NCBI GenBank assembly: GCA_031257015.1
Contig: JAIRPK010000015.1
Coordinates: 1 to 64,000, forward strand
Origin: Tannerellaceae bacterium
Lineage (GTDB): Bacteria; Bacteroidota; Bacteroidia; Bacteroidales; Tannerellaceae
DNA: 64,000 nt
Reading direction: 5' to 3'
Position 1 is the first letter of the stretch. The number at the start of each line of letters is the position of its first letter. The position numbers and the translations under genes are program-made. This document shows positions 8,096-17,595 of this stretch, in pieces. The notes beneath the pieces are model-generated. The model saw nothing but the letters and a program-made list of their open reading frames with translations. It made no database searches and was not told the origin of the DNA.

Positions 8096-8980
8096 ATGAA
8101 AACAGTACCCATTTTAATTCTCTCTGCCATGTTATCAATCCACCTGTCCGCACAGAAATCCGAATCTCCGAACCTTCTAGGCCTCTGCACCGTCAACGAT
8201 TTGACCTCTCCTCCCTACTCCGAATGGTTTTCGGAGAACTACTCCTCCTATACGCCCAACAGTAAGATCATTGAACTCCTCAAGAGCAAAGATCCGAGCC
8301 ATTATTCGGTCACCATCTTTTTCGGAACCTGGTGTAGCGACAGTCAGCGGGAAGTCCCCCGATTATTGAAAATTCTCGACGCCCTCTCCCTCCGCCCCCA
8401 AATCATAGCTCTTGGCAACGGCGGTAAGGAAGACAGTCTCTACCGCCAGTCTCCGAATCATGAAGAAGCCGGGAAACATATCTACCGCGTCCCGACTTTC
8501 ATCATCTCGAAGGACGGTCGCGAGCTGGGTCGTATCATAGAATACCCGGCCGTTTCTCTGGAAAGAGACATTCTCGACATACTCAACTCCGCTTACACCC
8601 CCAGCCTCGCCTCCTGTTCTCTCCTCGCCTCCTGGCTTGAAGAAGGCATCCTCGACGATGTCAACGTTTCCTTTGCAGGCTTGGCCGGACGCCTCCGCCC
8701 TATGGTATCCTCCGCCGGCGAGCTGAACAGCATCGCCAATACGCTCCAGCGCCGCGAGAAAGTTTCTCCCCGGATAGCTGAAACCCTTCTTCGCATCAAC
8801 AACATCCTCTATCCCGCAATTTATTGGACATATACCCGCCTGGCCGAAGCCCTAAGCAATAACGAAGGCAAGCACGATGCCGCCGTAGAGGTTCTAAACG
8901 AAGGCCTGGAGCACATAAAAGATCCGGCGGATCAAAAACGCATCCAGGACGTATTGGATAGCATCCTCGCCAAGATGTAA
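8096..8980 (+). CDS. Secreted thioredoxin-fold protein
   Basis: 294 residues with a signal peptide (cleavage likely after SIHLSA, about residue 19). A thioredoxin-like domain covers about 55-165: FFGTWCSDSQREVP holds the usual WC motif, but the second cysteine is replaced by serine (C80-S-D-S), and the cis-proline loop is in RVPTF. A CxxS site is poor at dithiol oxidation, so a reductase, binding or isomerase-like role is more likely than disulfide formation. The C-terminal 120 residues are helical with no domain I recognise. The gene stands alone between arrays B/C and a bidirectional terminator. Confidence 0.75.
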   Translation: MKTVPILILSAMLSIHLSAQKSESPNLLGLCTVNDLTSPPYSEWFSENYSSYTPNSKIIELLKSKDPSHYSVTIFFGTWCSDSQREVPRLLKILDALSLRPQIIALGNGGKEDSLYRQSPNHEEAGKHIYRVPTFIISKDGRELGRIIEYPAVSLERDILDILNSAYTPSLASCSLLASWLEEGILDDVNVSFAGLAGRLRPMVSSAGELNSIANTLQRREKVSPRIAETLLRINNILYPAIYWTYTRLAEALSNNEGKHDAAVEVLNEGLEHIKDPADQKRIQDVLDSILAKM

Positions 8981-9021
8981 AAAAACAGTAGAGATTTTCG
9001 GAACTGATTATTTCGCCCTGT

Positions 9022-9065
9022 AAAAATCCCTGATGCCGGAATCAATCCCGCCGTCAGGGATTTTT
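9022..9065. terminator. Bidirectional intrinsic terminator
   Basis: AAAAATCCCTGA (9022-9033) pairs perfectly over 12 bp with TCAGGGATTTTT (9054-9065). A-tract and T-tract lie at the ends, so it works in both directions between convergent genes. The right arm touches the stop codon of the minus-strand gene. Confidence 0.85.
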
Positions 9066-10540
9066 CATTTACGCCCAAGCTCGGCGACAACAGTCTGTGC
9101 AGTATCTATTCCTCCGGCCATAACCCCCAGGATTCCATGGACGTAAACGCTCTGTCCGGAGAGGTAAAGATTGCGGACCTTGGTGCGTTTAGGGACAGCC
9201 GTTTCCAGCGGCATGGAGCAATCGTGAAGCATACCGTATGTTGAGCCTCGCTCCGTGCCGGTATAGTCGCGATAAGTAAGCGGCGAGGAAGTATAATAAT
9301 CCTCTACGGCATTTCGAACGCCCGGAAAATGCCTTTCCAAATCATCGAGCAGAAGCTCGGCCTTTTTGCGTTTGAACTCCTCATAATCGTCGCCTCTCCT
9401 GGAGGGTTTGCTGCCGTGCCATGCTTCCACTTCTCCGTAATCCATGTAGGAAATGACGACTGCCCCTTGTGCATAAGCCTGTTCAGGAGCGGAGCAAAGG
9501 TGCATGTAAAGCCATTGTTGAGGGAAAGACGCCTGTGCGCATTTTAGCGGCATCTCCCATATCTCCCCGCTGTTGAACCGGAAGAAGTTCGAGTTCAGAT
9601 AAGGCATTGTATCAGGCTTGAATTTCAAGTAGAGAGTAAAATTTGAGACAGTATTAGTGATATTATATATGCGTTCACGCCAGGCTTTTCTTATTAGCGG
9701 CGTGTCCAGCATCTCCAGCGTGCGTGCCGGGTGAGCGGTAGATATGAAATGCGAGGCGTGAATCTTCTCGCCCGTCTTTAGAGATACGCTGATAGCCCGG
9801 TCAGCCTCAACATTAATCCGTTCAACTTCCGCAGATGTCCGGATCACCCCTCCGCAGGTCTCAATGGACTTTGCGAGAGAAAGAGCGATGCTGTCGCTGC
9901 CTCCCGCAATACGGTAGGCATTGTCCTTGTATAAAGCGCGGACAACAGCATGTGTGTAGAGGTTTGTCCTGTCTCTCACGCCGGCATACAGAGGAGCATT
10001 GCCGGCAAGAATTTGCCTGAGCCGAACGTCGGATATGTTCCTGTCAATAAAGCCGGATGCGCTTTGGTTGATAAATTCCTCCTTCAAAAGGGGGAAATAT
10101 CCCTTATCCATATAGACGGAAACTGGGGAAGTTCTGGCAACCTCGTTGACCATTGCCCAATAATTCTTCAGTCCTTCTCTTTCGGCGGGGAAAAGTTTCA
10201 GCATGGCATCGGTGAACTCCTCTTCCCCGTTAGGAATCTGATAACGGTCGTCGAGAATAGAAATAATATCGCAGGCAGAAGCGTCAAGGCGGCTAAGCAC
10301 GACATCACCCCTGATGTCCAGAAAGTCGAACATGCGGTAGAGGATTTCCCCCTCGTGCATACTTCCGATATAGTGCATCCCCGTTTCAAACTTCACGCCT
10401 TTGCGATAGAAAGTCTGCAGGCATCCTCCCATCTGTTTGGACTTTTCCAGTACGATGACAGGCAAGCCTCTCCGAGCCAGAACAAGTGCGCTCGTCAGTC
10501 CTGCAAGCCCGCTCCCGATGATAACGACCTCCTTATCCAT
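9065..10540 (-). CDS. CrtI / phytoene-desaturase-like FAD-dependent oxidoreductase
   Basis: 491 residues from the ATG at 10540; an in-frame extension to 10729 would overlap the upstream gene deeply and is rejected. The N-terminus has the FAD dinucleotide motif VVIIGSGLAGLTSALVLARR and the following acidic turn LEKSKQMGG. The C-terminus has the family signature LYLSGQSVYVHGILGVMAGG. This is the carotenoid isomerase/desaturase superfamily. Its start overlaps the stop of the MMPL fusion gene by 8 nt (ATGGATAA), so the two are likely co-translated. In Bacteroidota such pairs occur near aryl-polyene or resorcinol-type lipid genes, but no ketosynthase or acyl carrier gene is in this window, so the substrate remains open. 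Confidence 0.85.
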   Translation of the reverse strand: MDKEVVIIGSGLAGLTSALVLARRGLPVIVLEKSKQMGGCLQTFYRKGVKFETGMHYIGSMHEGEILYRMFDFLDIRGDVVLSRLDASACDIISILDDRYQIPNGEEEFTDAMLKLFPAEREGLKNYWAMVNEVARTSPVSVYMDKGYFPLLKEEFINQSASGFIDRNISDVRLRQILAGNAPLYAGVRDRTNLYTHAVVRALYKDNAYRIAGGSDSIALSLAKSIETCGGVIRTSAEVERINVEADRAISVSLKTGEKIHASHFISTAHPARTLEMLDTPLIRKAWRERIYNITNTVSNFTLYLKFKPDTMPYLNSNFFRFNSGEIWEMPLKCAQASFPQQWLYMHLCSAPEQAYAQGAVVISYMDYGEVEAWHGSKPSRRGDDYEEFKRKKAELLLDDLERHFPGVRNAVEDYYTSSPLTYRDYTGTERGSTYGMLHDCSMPLETAVPKRTKVRNLYLSGQSVYVHGILGVMAGGIDTAQTVVAELGRK

Positions 10541-13500
10541 TCCCGATAAACATGCAGCGAGAGTCGCCGTCATACTTGTCCAGCTGTGATGGGGTAGGGG
10601 ATAGAATGAAAATAACGTCAAAGTCGTCCTCCTCCGCCACATAATCAGTACCGTGCACGAAAAGGTTATCCGGTTTGCCGGCACAGCATCTGGCGAGAGC
10701 AACCTTATCATCGTCCGCCTCCACGGCAACTACCGATATGCTTTCATGTACGAGTGCAAAGAGGAAAGCGAACACTCCGTAGCCACTGTTCAGCACTAGC
10801 GCTCTGCCCGATGTGCCCTGAAAGTTATCTATCCACTTTCCGTAAGCATTAAACTTCTTTACCTCCCGGCGGACATGGTATTCCGTTTCTATACCTTTAT
10901 ATATATAGTTGCGGATGACGAAGCCTGCGAAGTAAGCCGCTGTTTCTATACTGCTTGCGAGCTTCCCATATTCTCTTATATAATAATGCCGCATCTCTTT
11001 GGCCGAAACCTGCGTACCGGCAGGGATGCGAGGCATAACTTGCAACCTTATTTCGCCCTCGTTAAGCATGAAATCGTTCTTTGGCAAGACATGCCCGGCC
11101 CCATGAATAAGAATCGGAAGCACGTCAAGCCCCAGCTGCTCCGCGATATGGAATGCCCCCCGGTGGAAGCGCAGTATAGAACAATCTGCCGACCGAGTGC
11201 CTTCCGGGAAGATCACTACCGAATATCCATTAGCTACCCTGTCCCGCAGCTTTTCAATAATAGCCTCCGTGCCGAGCGAAGCCGGATAAAAATCCGCGTG
11301 CTTGATAAGCCGCCCGTAGAACGGATTATTCCACGCCCAATCATTCGTAATAACAAGCAACCGTGGCGACAGGGTCAGGATGGCGCCCAAGTCAAAATGC
11401 GACTGATGGTTGCATATTATCACAGCCTGACGCTCAAAAGTCTCGCCTTCCGGATTATCATATCTCGTCCTCACGCCAGGAATATGTCCCATTACCCAGC
11501 GCATAATCCGGCATAGAAATACGTGATAGCGTAATTTCCACCTCTCATTGTTACCTGTCGGCATGAATACGGCAGTAAGAGTGATAATCATGCTGCCCGC
11601 CACGAAGGCACAAAAGGCGAGAATGGAAAATCCCAGCTTTTTCATTGTCACCGGCGTCGGCCTGTACGCCCCCCTATACTTTGTCAGCGCATGGAATATA
11701 AGCGGCGGTATAAGCCATGCCATAAGTACGACGGAGAACATGCCCACCATCGTAACTTCCGCCAAAGACCTCAGGGCCGGATGCCTGGCAACGATCAACA
11801 TTCCGATACCCGTAAACATAATCAGCGCCGACAGTATAATGCTATTCTTGTACGAGCGTAACATCTTCCGCCCATAAGCATATTCATAAACAAGTCCTTC
11901 AGTGATGAAGATCGTATAATCATCCCCCTGGCCAAAAATGAACGAAGCCAGGATTATATTTACAATATTAAAGCTCATCCCTCCGATATTCATCAAACCC
12001 AATATCCACACCCAGCTAACCGTAAGCGGAACAAAGGCCAGCAAACTCAGCTCCACTCTCCCAAAAGAAGCCAGCAGGAATATAAATACAATTATCCCAC
12101 ATACGTAGAGGACATAGTTAAAGTCTCCCGACAGCGAATCAACCATGCGCGAGATTACACCCCCGCTATCGAAGGCGAACGTCCCCACCGCCGCAGATTC
12201 CAGCGCTTGCAGTATCCGCCCCGTCTCCTCCTTTTCGCAGTATAGCAGAGTTACAACCATAACCCGGTCTTCATGCCTGAGGATGAAACTTCCCTCCAAA
12301 GCCCGGTTCAGCGGCGCAAAGTAGTCCTCCGTCATCGGCTCATAATCGGCATTTATCAGCTCGCCGAAGCGGGCAAAAGTCCCGGCACGGAAGCCCTCCT
12401 CCCGCCCGGTTATCTCAATTTCTTTCAATAAGGCGTCGCGCCTGTTTGACCAGAAGTCCCGCCACAGGCCAATGCGCCTCTCCTGCTCAGCGCGTGAAGC
12501 CAGAAGATTTCCCGCCCCCGCAACGCTCTCCACCATGCCGCCGGCCAGCAAGGAATCGATCAAGCCTCCGTTCGCCTCGTAAACCGTAAGCGCCTCATCC
12601 ATGCTACGCCCTTCGGCGACGACATATACGGTAGCCTTCCCCTCCTTTTCTATTGAGGAATAAGTATCGCGCATATCCTCGGCCTGGGCCGGGCTTAGAT
12701 AGTTAATTTTGTTCGCATCGGCCTCGAAGCGCGTATATAAGCTCTGCCATCCGAACAGAAACGTAAGCGCCAGCGCCGTCCAAAGTATCCAGGGTTTCGT
12801 TTCCGGGGAGAAAGAAGAAATCCGGTCTAACAGCCGCGTCTCCCGCGTAATAGCCCGGTTGCCGACGCGCACGTAGTGAGGTAAAAATATCAGCGTAAAG
12901 AGAATCGTCCCGATAAGCAGCAGCGAGCCGAACAGCCCCAGGCTCCGCATCGCGCTCGAATTGATGAAAGCCAGGCTGAGAAAGGCGCCGACCGTCGTTA
13001 TATTCCCAATCAGCAGTGGCGGGATAATATCGCGCAGCCCCCGGCGCACGTTCCCCTCATGATTTATATGGTCAACCAGATGAAGCGGGTAATTAACCGC
13101 GATGCCGATTACAATAGAGCTTATTCCAATCACGATAATAGACACGCTGTCCATCGCCAGCGAGAGCGCCGCCATCGCGAACAGCCACCCGAACAGCACC
13201 GGTGCGAACACAAGCGCAATGTTCCTCCAGCTCCGAAAAAAATAGATCAGCAATCCCAGAATCAATACAACCGCAAGCCCGCTCGACAGCAAGCTGTCCG
13301 CCTTTATCCTGCTCGCATTGGAAACGGCAATAGCCGGCGTACCGAAGCTCGTGATTCTCATATCCGGATATTCCGCCGCCACGTCCTCGATTACGCCCTC
13401 GACCATGTTCACCAGCTCCGTATTACGCTTCGATTCGCTTGCGCCAAAGGGCGTGGACAAAATTACGACCGCCTTCCGCCCCCCGTTCATAAACAGGTAG

Positions 13501-14111
13501 CCGTCGTACAGCTCGTTCCCGTCGCCAGCCTCCAGCCCCTGCAGCTGCAAGAGCGCCGGCGCGAACAATCCCAGCGGATCGACCGTAAGCATATCCCGCA
13601 TCATAGCCCCCGCAGGCAGCATCAGCGCCTTCTTGTCCTCCCTCAGCTGCCGGGCTGCAAATCCCTCCTTGCGCAGAAGGCTGTCCATGCGGACATAATC
13701 GCCGTCGGTCAGGAAGTACGGCGCGTTTTCCCTTATAAAGCTCATGATTTCCTCCGCGTTCGCAGCATCCTGTCGAGCCGTAACGGAGGAAATCATCCCT
13801 GCCGTATCCCGTTCAGCCAGATGCGCAACGAAATCCTCGACTGCCTCAATTGCCCGTTCTTTTGGGAACGCAGCCAGCGTATCTTTCATCGAGAAGAAAA
13901 CCATCAGCCGGTTAGAGCTGCCGATATGCCGGTAAAAGATGTTGATTCGCTCGTTCGCCTCATTGTCCGGAAGGAACTCCGCAACATCCTCCCTGTACTC
14001 CAGTCTGGCGAGCGAGACGGCAAACCACGCCGCCATCATCGCCAGCAAAGCCATCAGTATCCGCCTGTGCCTTGAAAAATAAATATATATGGATAAGAAT
14101 AAGCGTACCAT
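10533..14111 (-). CDS. MMPL (RND) transporter fused to a lysophospholipid acyltransferase and a methyltransferase-like tail
   Basis: 1192 residues from the ATG at 14111 (the TTG at 14150 is a weak alternative). Residues about 1-850 are an RND/MMPL exporter: TM1 near 20-40, a periplasmic loop, two membrane bundles (such as IIVIGISSIVIGIAVNYPLH and NIILASFIFGQGDDYTIFI). About 880-1090 is a PlsC-type acyltransferase with the catalytic NHQSHFD (about 901-907) and FPEGTRS (about 978-984). The last 95 residues resemble a class I SAM methyltransferase, but it is short and the glycine-rich motif I is altered (VLNSGYGVFAF), so it may be inactive. The likely role is acylation plus flipping or export of a lipid. 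It is coupled to the CrtI-like gene. Confidence 0.88.
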   Translation of the reverse strand: MVRLFLSIYIYFSRHRRILMALLAMMAAWFAVSLARLEYREDVAEFLPDNEANERINIFYRHIGSSNRLMVFFSMKDTLAAFPKERAIEAVEDFVAHLAERDTAGMISSVTARQDAANAEEIMSFIRENAPYFLTDGDYVRMDSLLRKEGFAARQLREDKKALMLPAGAMMRDMLTVDPLGLFAPALLQLQGLEAGDGNELYDGYLFMNGGRKAVVILSTPFGASESKRNTELVNMVEGVIEDVAAEYPDMRITSFGTPAIAVSNASRIKADSLLSSGLAVVLILGLLIYFFRSWRNIALVFAPVLFGWLFAMAALSLAMDSVSIIVIGISSIVIGIAVNYPLHLVDHINHEGNVRRGLRDIIPPLLIGNITTVGAFLSLAFINSSAMRSLGLFGSLLLIGTILFTLIFLPHYVRVGNRAITRETRLLDRISSFSPETKPWILWTALALTFLFGWQSLYTRFEADANKINYLSPAQAEDMRDTYSSIEKEGKATVYVVAEGRSMDEALTVYEANGGLIDSLLAGGMVESVAGAGNLLASRAEQERRIGLWRDFWSNRRDALLKEIEITGREEGFRAGTFARFGELINADYEPMTEDYFAPLNRALEGSFILRHEDRVMVVTLLYCEKEETGRILQALESAAVGTFAFDSGGVISRMVDSLSGDFNYVLYVCGIIVFIFLLASFGRVELSLLAFVPLTVSWVWILGLMNIGGMSFNIVNIILASFIFGQGDDYTIFITEGLVYEYAYGRKMLRSYKNSIILSALIMFTGIGMLIVARHPALRSLAEVTMVGMFSVVLMAWLIPPLIFHALTKYRGAYRPTPVTMKKLGFSILAFCAFVAGSMIITLTAVFMPTGNNERWKLRYHVFLCRIMRWVMGHIPGVRTRYDNPEGETFERQAVIICNHQSHFDLGAILTLSPRLLVITNDWAWNNPFYGRLIKHADFYPASLGTEAIIEKLRDRVANGYSVVIFPEGTRSADCSILRFHRGAFHIAEQLGLDVLPILIHGAGHVLPKNDFMLNEGEIRLQVMPRIPAGTQVSAKEMRHYYIREYGKLASSIETAAYFAGFVIRNYIYKGIETEYHVRREVKKFNAYGKWIDNFQGTSGRALVLNSGYGVFAFLFALVHESISVVAVEADDDKVALARCCAGKPDNLFVHGTDYVAEEDDFDVIFILSPTPSQLDKYDGDSRCMFIGNG

Positions 14112-14254
14112 TGTTTTTAAATAAATCAGTCCATGTTGAAGATTCCGCAAAATAACGTCTTTTTGCCCACTCGCACAAGCAGGCGGAGATGCGCAGTTCA
14201 GGAGCGCCCGTAATCTCTCTCCCCAGGCAGATTCTCCCGCGCAGGCAGGCGCCG

Positions 14255-14340
14255 AAAATTACTCACGCATGTAAATAAATTTACTCGCGCAAGTAATTTT
14301 AGTTACATACGCGAGTAAATTTTGTTGCATGCGCAGGCAG
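14255..14340. repeat. 21-bp degenerate array D
   Basis: Four imperfect 21-bp units with TTACTcgcgcaAGTAA-type dyads lie between the ClC gene and the MMPL fusion. The string AAATTACTCACGCATGTAAA also occurs in array E (18364-18466), the only clear sharing of sequence between distant arrays here. Positions 14151-14254 contain weaker gcaggc-rich copies and no gene. Confidence 0.75.
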
Positions 14341-14358
14341 TCTGGCCTTTGCGTATGC

Positions 14359-16179
14359 TTAAGAATATTCCGTCGATAGGGTATCTACAAGTATCTCCCT
14401 GTACGAGTTGAAAATCTTGGATTTTGAGAGGAAGCCAAGATAGCGCCCGTCTGCATCTACGACAGGGAGATTCCAGGCTTTCGTATCGTCAAAAGTTTGC
14501 ATGACCCTGTCCATCTGCATATTTATGTCTATACGCGCCGGAACGGAGATCATGATCTTTGAGACTTTGAAGCGGTCATAAAGTTCAGGTCGAAACATAA
14601 TGTTACGAATATTGTCAAGCTGTACGACTCCGATGAGCCGGTTGTCGGAATCCGTTACAGGGAATGCGTTCCTGCGGTTTCTGCTTATTGCGCGGACTAC
14701 ATCTCCGAGAGTCTGTTCCGGTCGTAGCGTTTCAAATTCTTTTTCGATCAAGCTTTGAAGATTAAGCAGAGTAAGGACGGCTCGATCTTTGTGATGGGTA
14801 AGAAGTTCGCCTTTCTGCGCGAGGCGCATCGTGTAGATACTGTGCGGCTCGAAAGCGAGTATTGTCAGATAAGAACTTATTGAGACAATCATCAGCGGCA
14901 GGAAAAGGTCATAGCCTCCGGTCAGTTCCGCAATCAGGAAAACTCCGGTAAGCGGCGCGTGCATAATTCCCGACATGACGCCTGCCATTCCTAGCAGAGC
15001 AAAGTTCTTTTCCGAAAGGTTCGGGATGAAATCAATCAAGGTGGAAGAATGAGCGAAGGTAAATCCCAGGATGCAGCCCATATATAAGGAAGGAGCAAAG
15101 ACCCCGCCACAGCCTCCTCCTCCATTCGTAACCGTTGATGCGAACACCTTTGACAAAAGTATGAGGAGCATAAAGAGAAGTACTCCTGCAATATTATCCC
15201 TGAACGGATAGAAGAGGCTTCGGTTCATCGTTTCTGCGTACTGCCCGTTCAGGAGTATGCGTATTGTGTCGTATCCCTCTCCGTACAGAGGTGGCAGCAG
15301 GAATATAAGCAAGCTGAGCGTGAGTGCGCAGATGATGAATTTTTTGTGATATGGAAATTTTTTGAGTATGCCTTCGAGGCGGTTCATGACTCTTGTGACA
15401 TAAAGAGACAGCAGCCCGCATAGAATACCGAGGATAAGTACGTAAGGAATACGGCTTATAAGGAAAGATTCCGTTTGTGAGAACTTGAACATAGCCTCCG
15501 TACCGTTGAAGATATATGCAACCGTGGCCGCAGTTACTGACGTTATAAGGAGCGGCATTACCGACGTCATTGTCAAGTCCAGCATGAGCACTTCTATAAC
15601 AAAAACCAGTCCTGCGATTGGCGCCTTGAATATGCCTGCCACGGCTCCTGCCGCCCCGCATCCGACAAGCAGCATAAGCGTCTTGTGCTCAAGTCGGAAC
15701 AGGCGTCCGAGATTTGATCCTATCGCAGCGCCTGTAAGTACGATCGGCGCCTCCGCTCCTACGGATCCGCCTAGACCTATTGTTAGTGACGATGCTACTA
15801 GAGACGAGTAAGTATTGTGAGTTTTGATGCGGCTTTTGCGCTGCGAAATTGCATATAGAACCTTCGTTACCCCGTGACTTATGTCGTCCCTGACGATATA
15901 CTTGACGAACAAACCTGCAAGCAGGATGCCTAGAATCGGGTAAAGCAGGTAGAGGTAATTTGCCTGGCTTATGTTCATGTGTCCTGTAAGGAGCGACTGA
16001 ACCAGGTGTATCATCTGCTTGAGAACGATTGCCGAAGCAGCCGTACATATCCCCACAAGGAAACTTACGAATAGCAGGAAGTGCTTTTCCTGTACATGCT
16101 TTTCGCGCCAAAGCAGTGTTCGGTGATAGATATTGTTCTTGCCGTGCAGGCATTTGTGCAGTCTGGTTATTATATTCAT
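14359..16179 (-). CDS. ClC-family chloride channel/antiporter with C-terminal CBS pair
   Basis: 606 residues with about ten hydrophobic segments. The selectivity-filter motifs are GGSVGAEAPIVLTG (about 137-150, keeping the gating glutamate in GAEAP) and GGGGCGGVFAPSLYMG. A tandem CBS domain occupies about 470-600 (RNAFPVTDSDNRLIGVV; NLPVVDADGRYLGFL), where adenine nucleotides usually bind and regulate. The family moves chloride, often in exchange for protons, across the inner membrane. The ATG at 16179 follows the sugar-transferase stop by 15 nt, so it is the last gene of a TsaC - sugar transferase - ClC unit. Confidence 0.92.
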   Translation of the reverse strand: MNIITRLHKCLHGKNNIYHRTLLWREKHVQEKHFLLFVSFLVGICTAASAIVLKQMIHLVQSLLTGHMNISQANYLYLLYPILGILLAGLFVKYIVRDDISHGVTKVLYAISQRKSRIKTHNTYSSLVASSLTIGLGGSVGAEAPIVLTGAAIGSNLGRLFRLEHKTLMLLVGCGAAGAVAGIFKAPIAGLVFVIEVLMLDLTMTSVMPLLITSVTAATVAYIFNGTEAMFKFSQTESFLISRIPYVLILGILCGLLSLYVTRVMNRLEGILKKFPYHKKFIICALTLSLLIFLLPPLYGEGYDTIRILLNGQYAETMNRSLFYPFRDNIAGVLLFMLLILLSKVFASTVTNGGGGCGGVFAPSLYMGCILGFTFAHSSTLIDFIPNLSEKNFALLGMAGVMSGIMHAPLTGVFLIAELTGGYDLFLPLMIVSISSYLTILAFEPHSIYTMRLAQKGELLTHHKDRAVLTLLNLQSLIEKEFETLRPEQTLGDVVRAISRNRRNAFPVTDSDNRLIGVVQLDNIRNIMFRPELYDRFKVSKIMISVPARIDINMQMDRVMQTFDDTKAWNLPVVDADGRYLGFLSKSKIFNSYREILVDTLSTEYS

Positions 16180-16194
16180 TTTAACAGGTATTTA

Positions 16195-17595
16195 TTAAAT
16201 TCCTTTTCCGGTGATAACAGTATTTACTGTATATATCAATATTGTGATGTCAAGCGCGAGAGACATGTTCTCATAGTAGAGAATATCATATTCAAGCCGC
16301 TCAATCATCTGTTCGACGCTCGTTGCATATCCGTACTTCACCATTCCAAGAGAAGTTATTCCCGGACGTACATTATGCAGAAGATAGTAGTAAGGCGCCT
16401 TCTTCACTATCCTGTCAATATAGAACTTCCTTTCCGGCCTCGGCCCGACAAGCGACATGTCGCCTTTAAGCACGTTCCAGAATTGCGGCAGCTCATCAAT
16501 GCGATATTTGCGCAGCAGTCTTCCGAATGGCGTGACCCGGCAGTCATTGTCTGACGACAAGGCTGGGCCACTCTCCTCCGCAGTAGTGTACATTGTTCTG
16601 AACTTGTACATATGGAAAGGTTTGCCCCGATAGCCGATTCTCTCCTGCCGGAAGAAAGCCGTGCCAGGCGATTCTCTGCGAATTCTGCACATTATATATA
16701 TGTATAGCGGAATGAGCAGTAAAATCGCCGCGAGTGCTGCAAGCCTGTCTGCCCAAAGCTTGATGTTCTTTGCCGCCTCGCTCATGCTGCTGTCCGTAAG
16801 GTCGATTAGCGGAAGTCCTCGAATAGTACGGATTTTAACTTTCGCAAGCAGGTGAGATTTCTCGGCCAGTAGCTTAATCGGACATTTGTACCGATATAAC
16901 GGATAGAGGATGTCGAGGAGAAATTCAGTTTCAGACGTATCAACGGCAACTACGATCTCGTCCACATGTCTGTCTGCCATAATATCCGGCATCTGCTCGA
17001 TCGTACCGAGGATTTTCTCCGCCGCTATAACCGTTTCCATTTCCTTGCTTGACGAGATATGCCCCATTACGTTATGGCCAGCTTCAGAGAGCTGGTCGGC
17101 GATTTTTTTTGCCTTTGCTCCGGTTCCGATGATCACTGTTTCGATTGCCCATTCCTTGCGCTTGATTCCCGCCAGGCATCGGTGAGTAATTACAGCTCGA
17201 CACGTATAAGTAAGCGTAAACTGTACGGAAAGAAGAAAAAAGTAAAGCTGGTAGTAAACGAAGAAGCTCTTAAGCCTGTCATTAAGCATGACCGCAAAGA
17301 AAAGCACCGTAACACCTGCAAAAGAACTGGCCACCGAGGTAGCAAATTCCTCCAGCCGCGACTTCCCGACAGGTTTGTTATAGTACCCGGAGAAGTAGTG
17401 CAGTATGATCCAGAAAAACGGCACAGCAAAGTGCACATTCCTTACAATCGTATTCGTCAAAAACTCTCCAAGCGTTACGAATCCTACATATATGTCTCCA
17501 TGATAATACCGCAGAATGTTAAAAATAAGCCAGGCAATAGAAGAAGCCAGGAAATCCGCTACGACATATTTAGCCGCCTGCCTTCTCGCGTTCAT
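16195..17595 (-). CDS. Polyprenyl-phosphate sugar-1-phosphate transferase (initiating glycosyltransferase)
   Basis: 466 residues. Four to five membrane segments in the first 145 residues are followed by a Rossmann-like CoA-binding region (AIETVIIGTGAKAKKIADQL), a further membrane helix at about 290-310, then the bacterial sugar transferase catalytic domain with FHMYKFRTM, RKYRIDELPQFWNVLKGDM and SLVGPRPE. It transfers a sugar phosphate from a nucleotide sugar to a lipid carrier and starts exopolysaccharide or O-antigen assembly. No other polysaccharide genes are nearby. The start overlaps the TsaC stop by 4 nt (ATGA). Confidence 0.9.
   Translation of the reverse strand: MNARRQAAKYVVADFLASSIAWLIFNILRYYHGDIYVGFVTLGEFLTNTIVRNVHFAVPFFWIILHYFSGYYNKPVGKSRLEEFATSVASSFAGVTVLFFAVMLNDRLKSFFVYYQLYFFLLSVQFTLTYTCRAVITHRCLAGIKRKEWAIETVIIGTGAKAKKIADQLSEAGHNVMGHISSSKEMETVIAAEKILGTIEQMPDIMADRHVDEIVVAVDTSETEFLLDILYPLYRYKCPIKLLAEKSHLLAKVKIRTIRGLPLIDLTDSSMSEAAKNIKLWADRLAALAAILLLIPLYIYIMCRIRRESPGTAFFRQERIGYRGKPFHMYKFRTMYTTAEESGPALSSDNDCRVTPFGRLLRKYRIDELPQFWNVLKGDMSLVGPRPERKFYIDRIVKKAPYYYLLHNVRPGITSLGMVKYGYATSVEQMIERLEYDILYYENMSLALDITILIYTVNTVITGKGI

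Noticed and set aside
10541..10729. 63-residue N-terminal extension of the CrtI-like oxidoreductase
   Set aside because: The FAD motif begins at the residues right after the ATG at 10540. The extension overlaps the upstream gene by about 190 nt.
13059..14075. 338-codon plus-strand ORF
   Set aside because: It is antisense to the MMPL fusion gene; Arg/His/Gln-rich composition is typical of a shadow frame.
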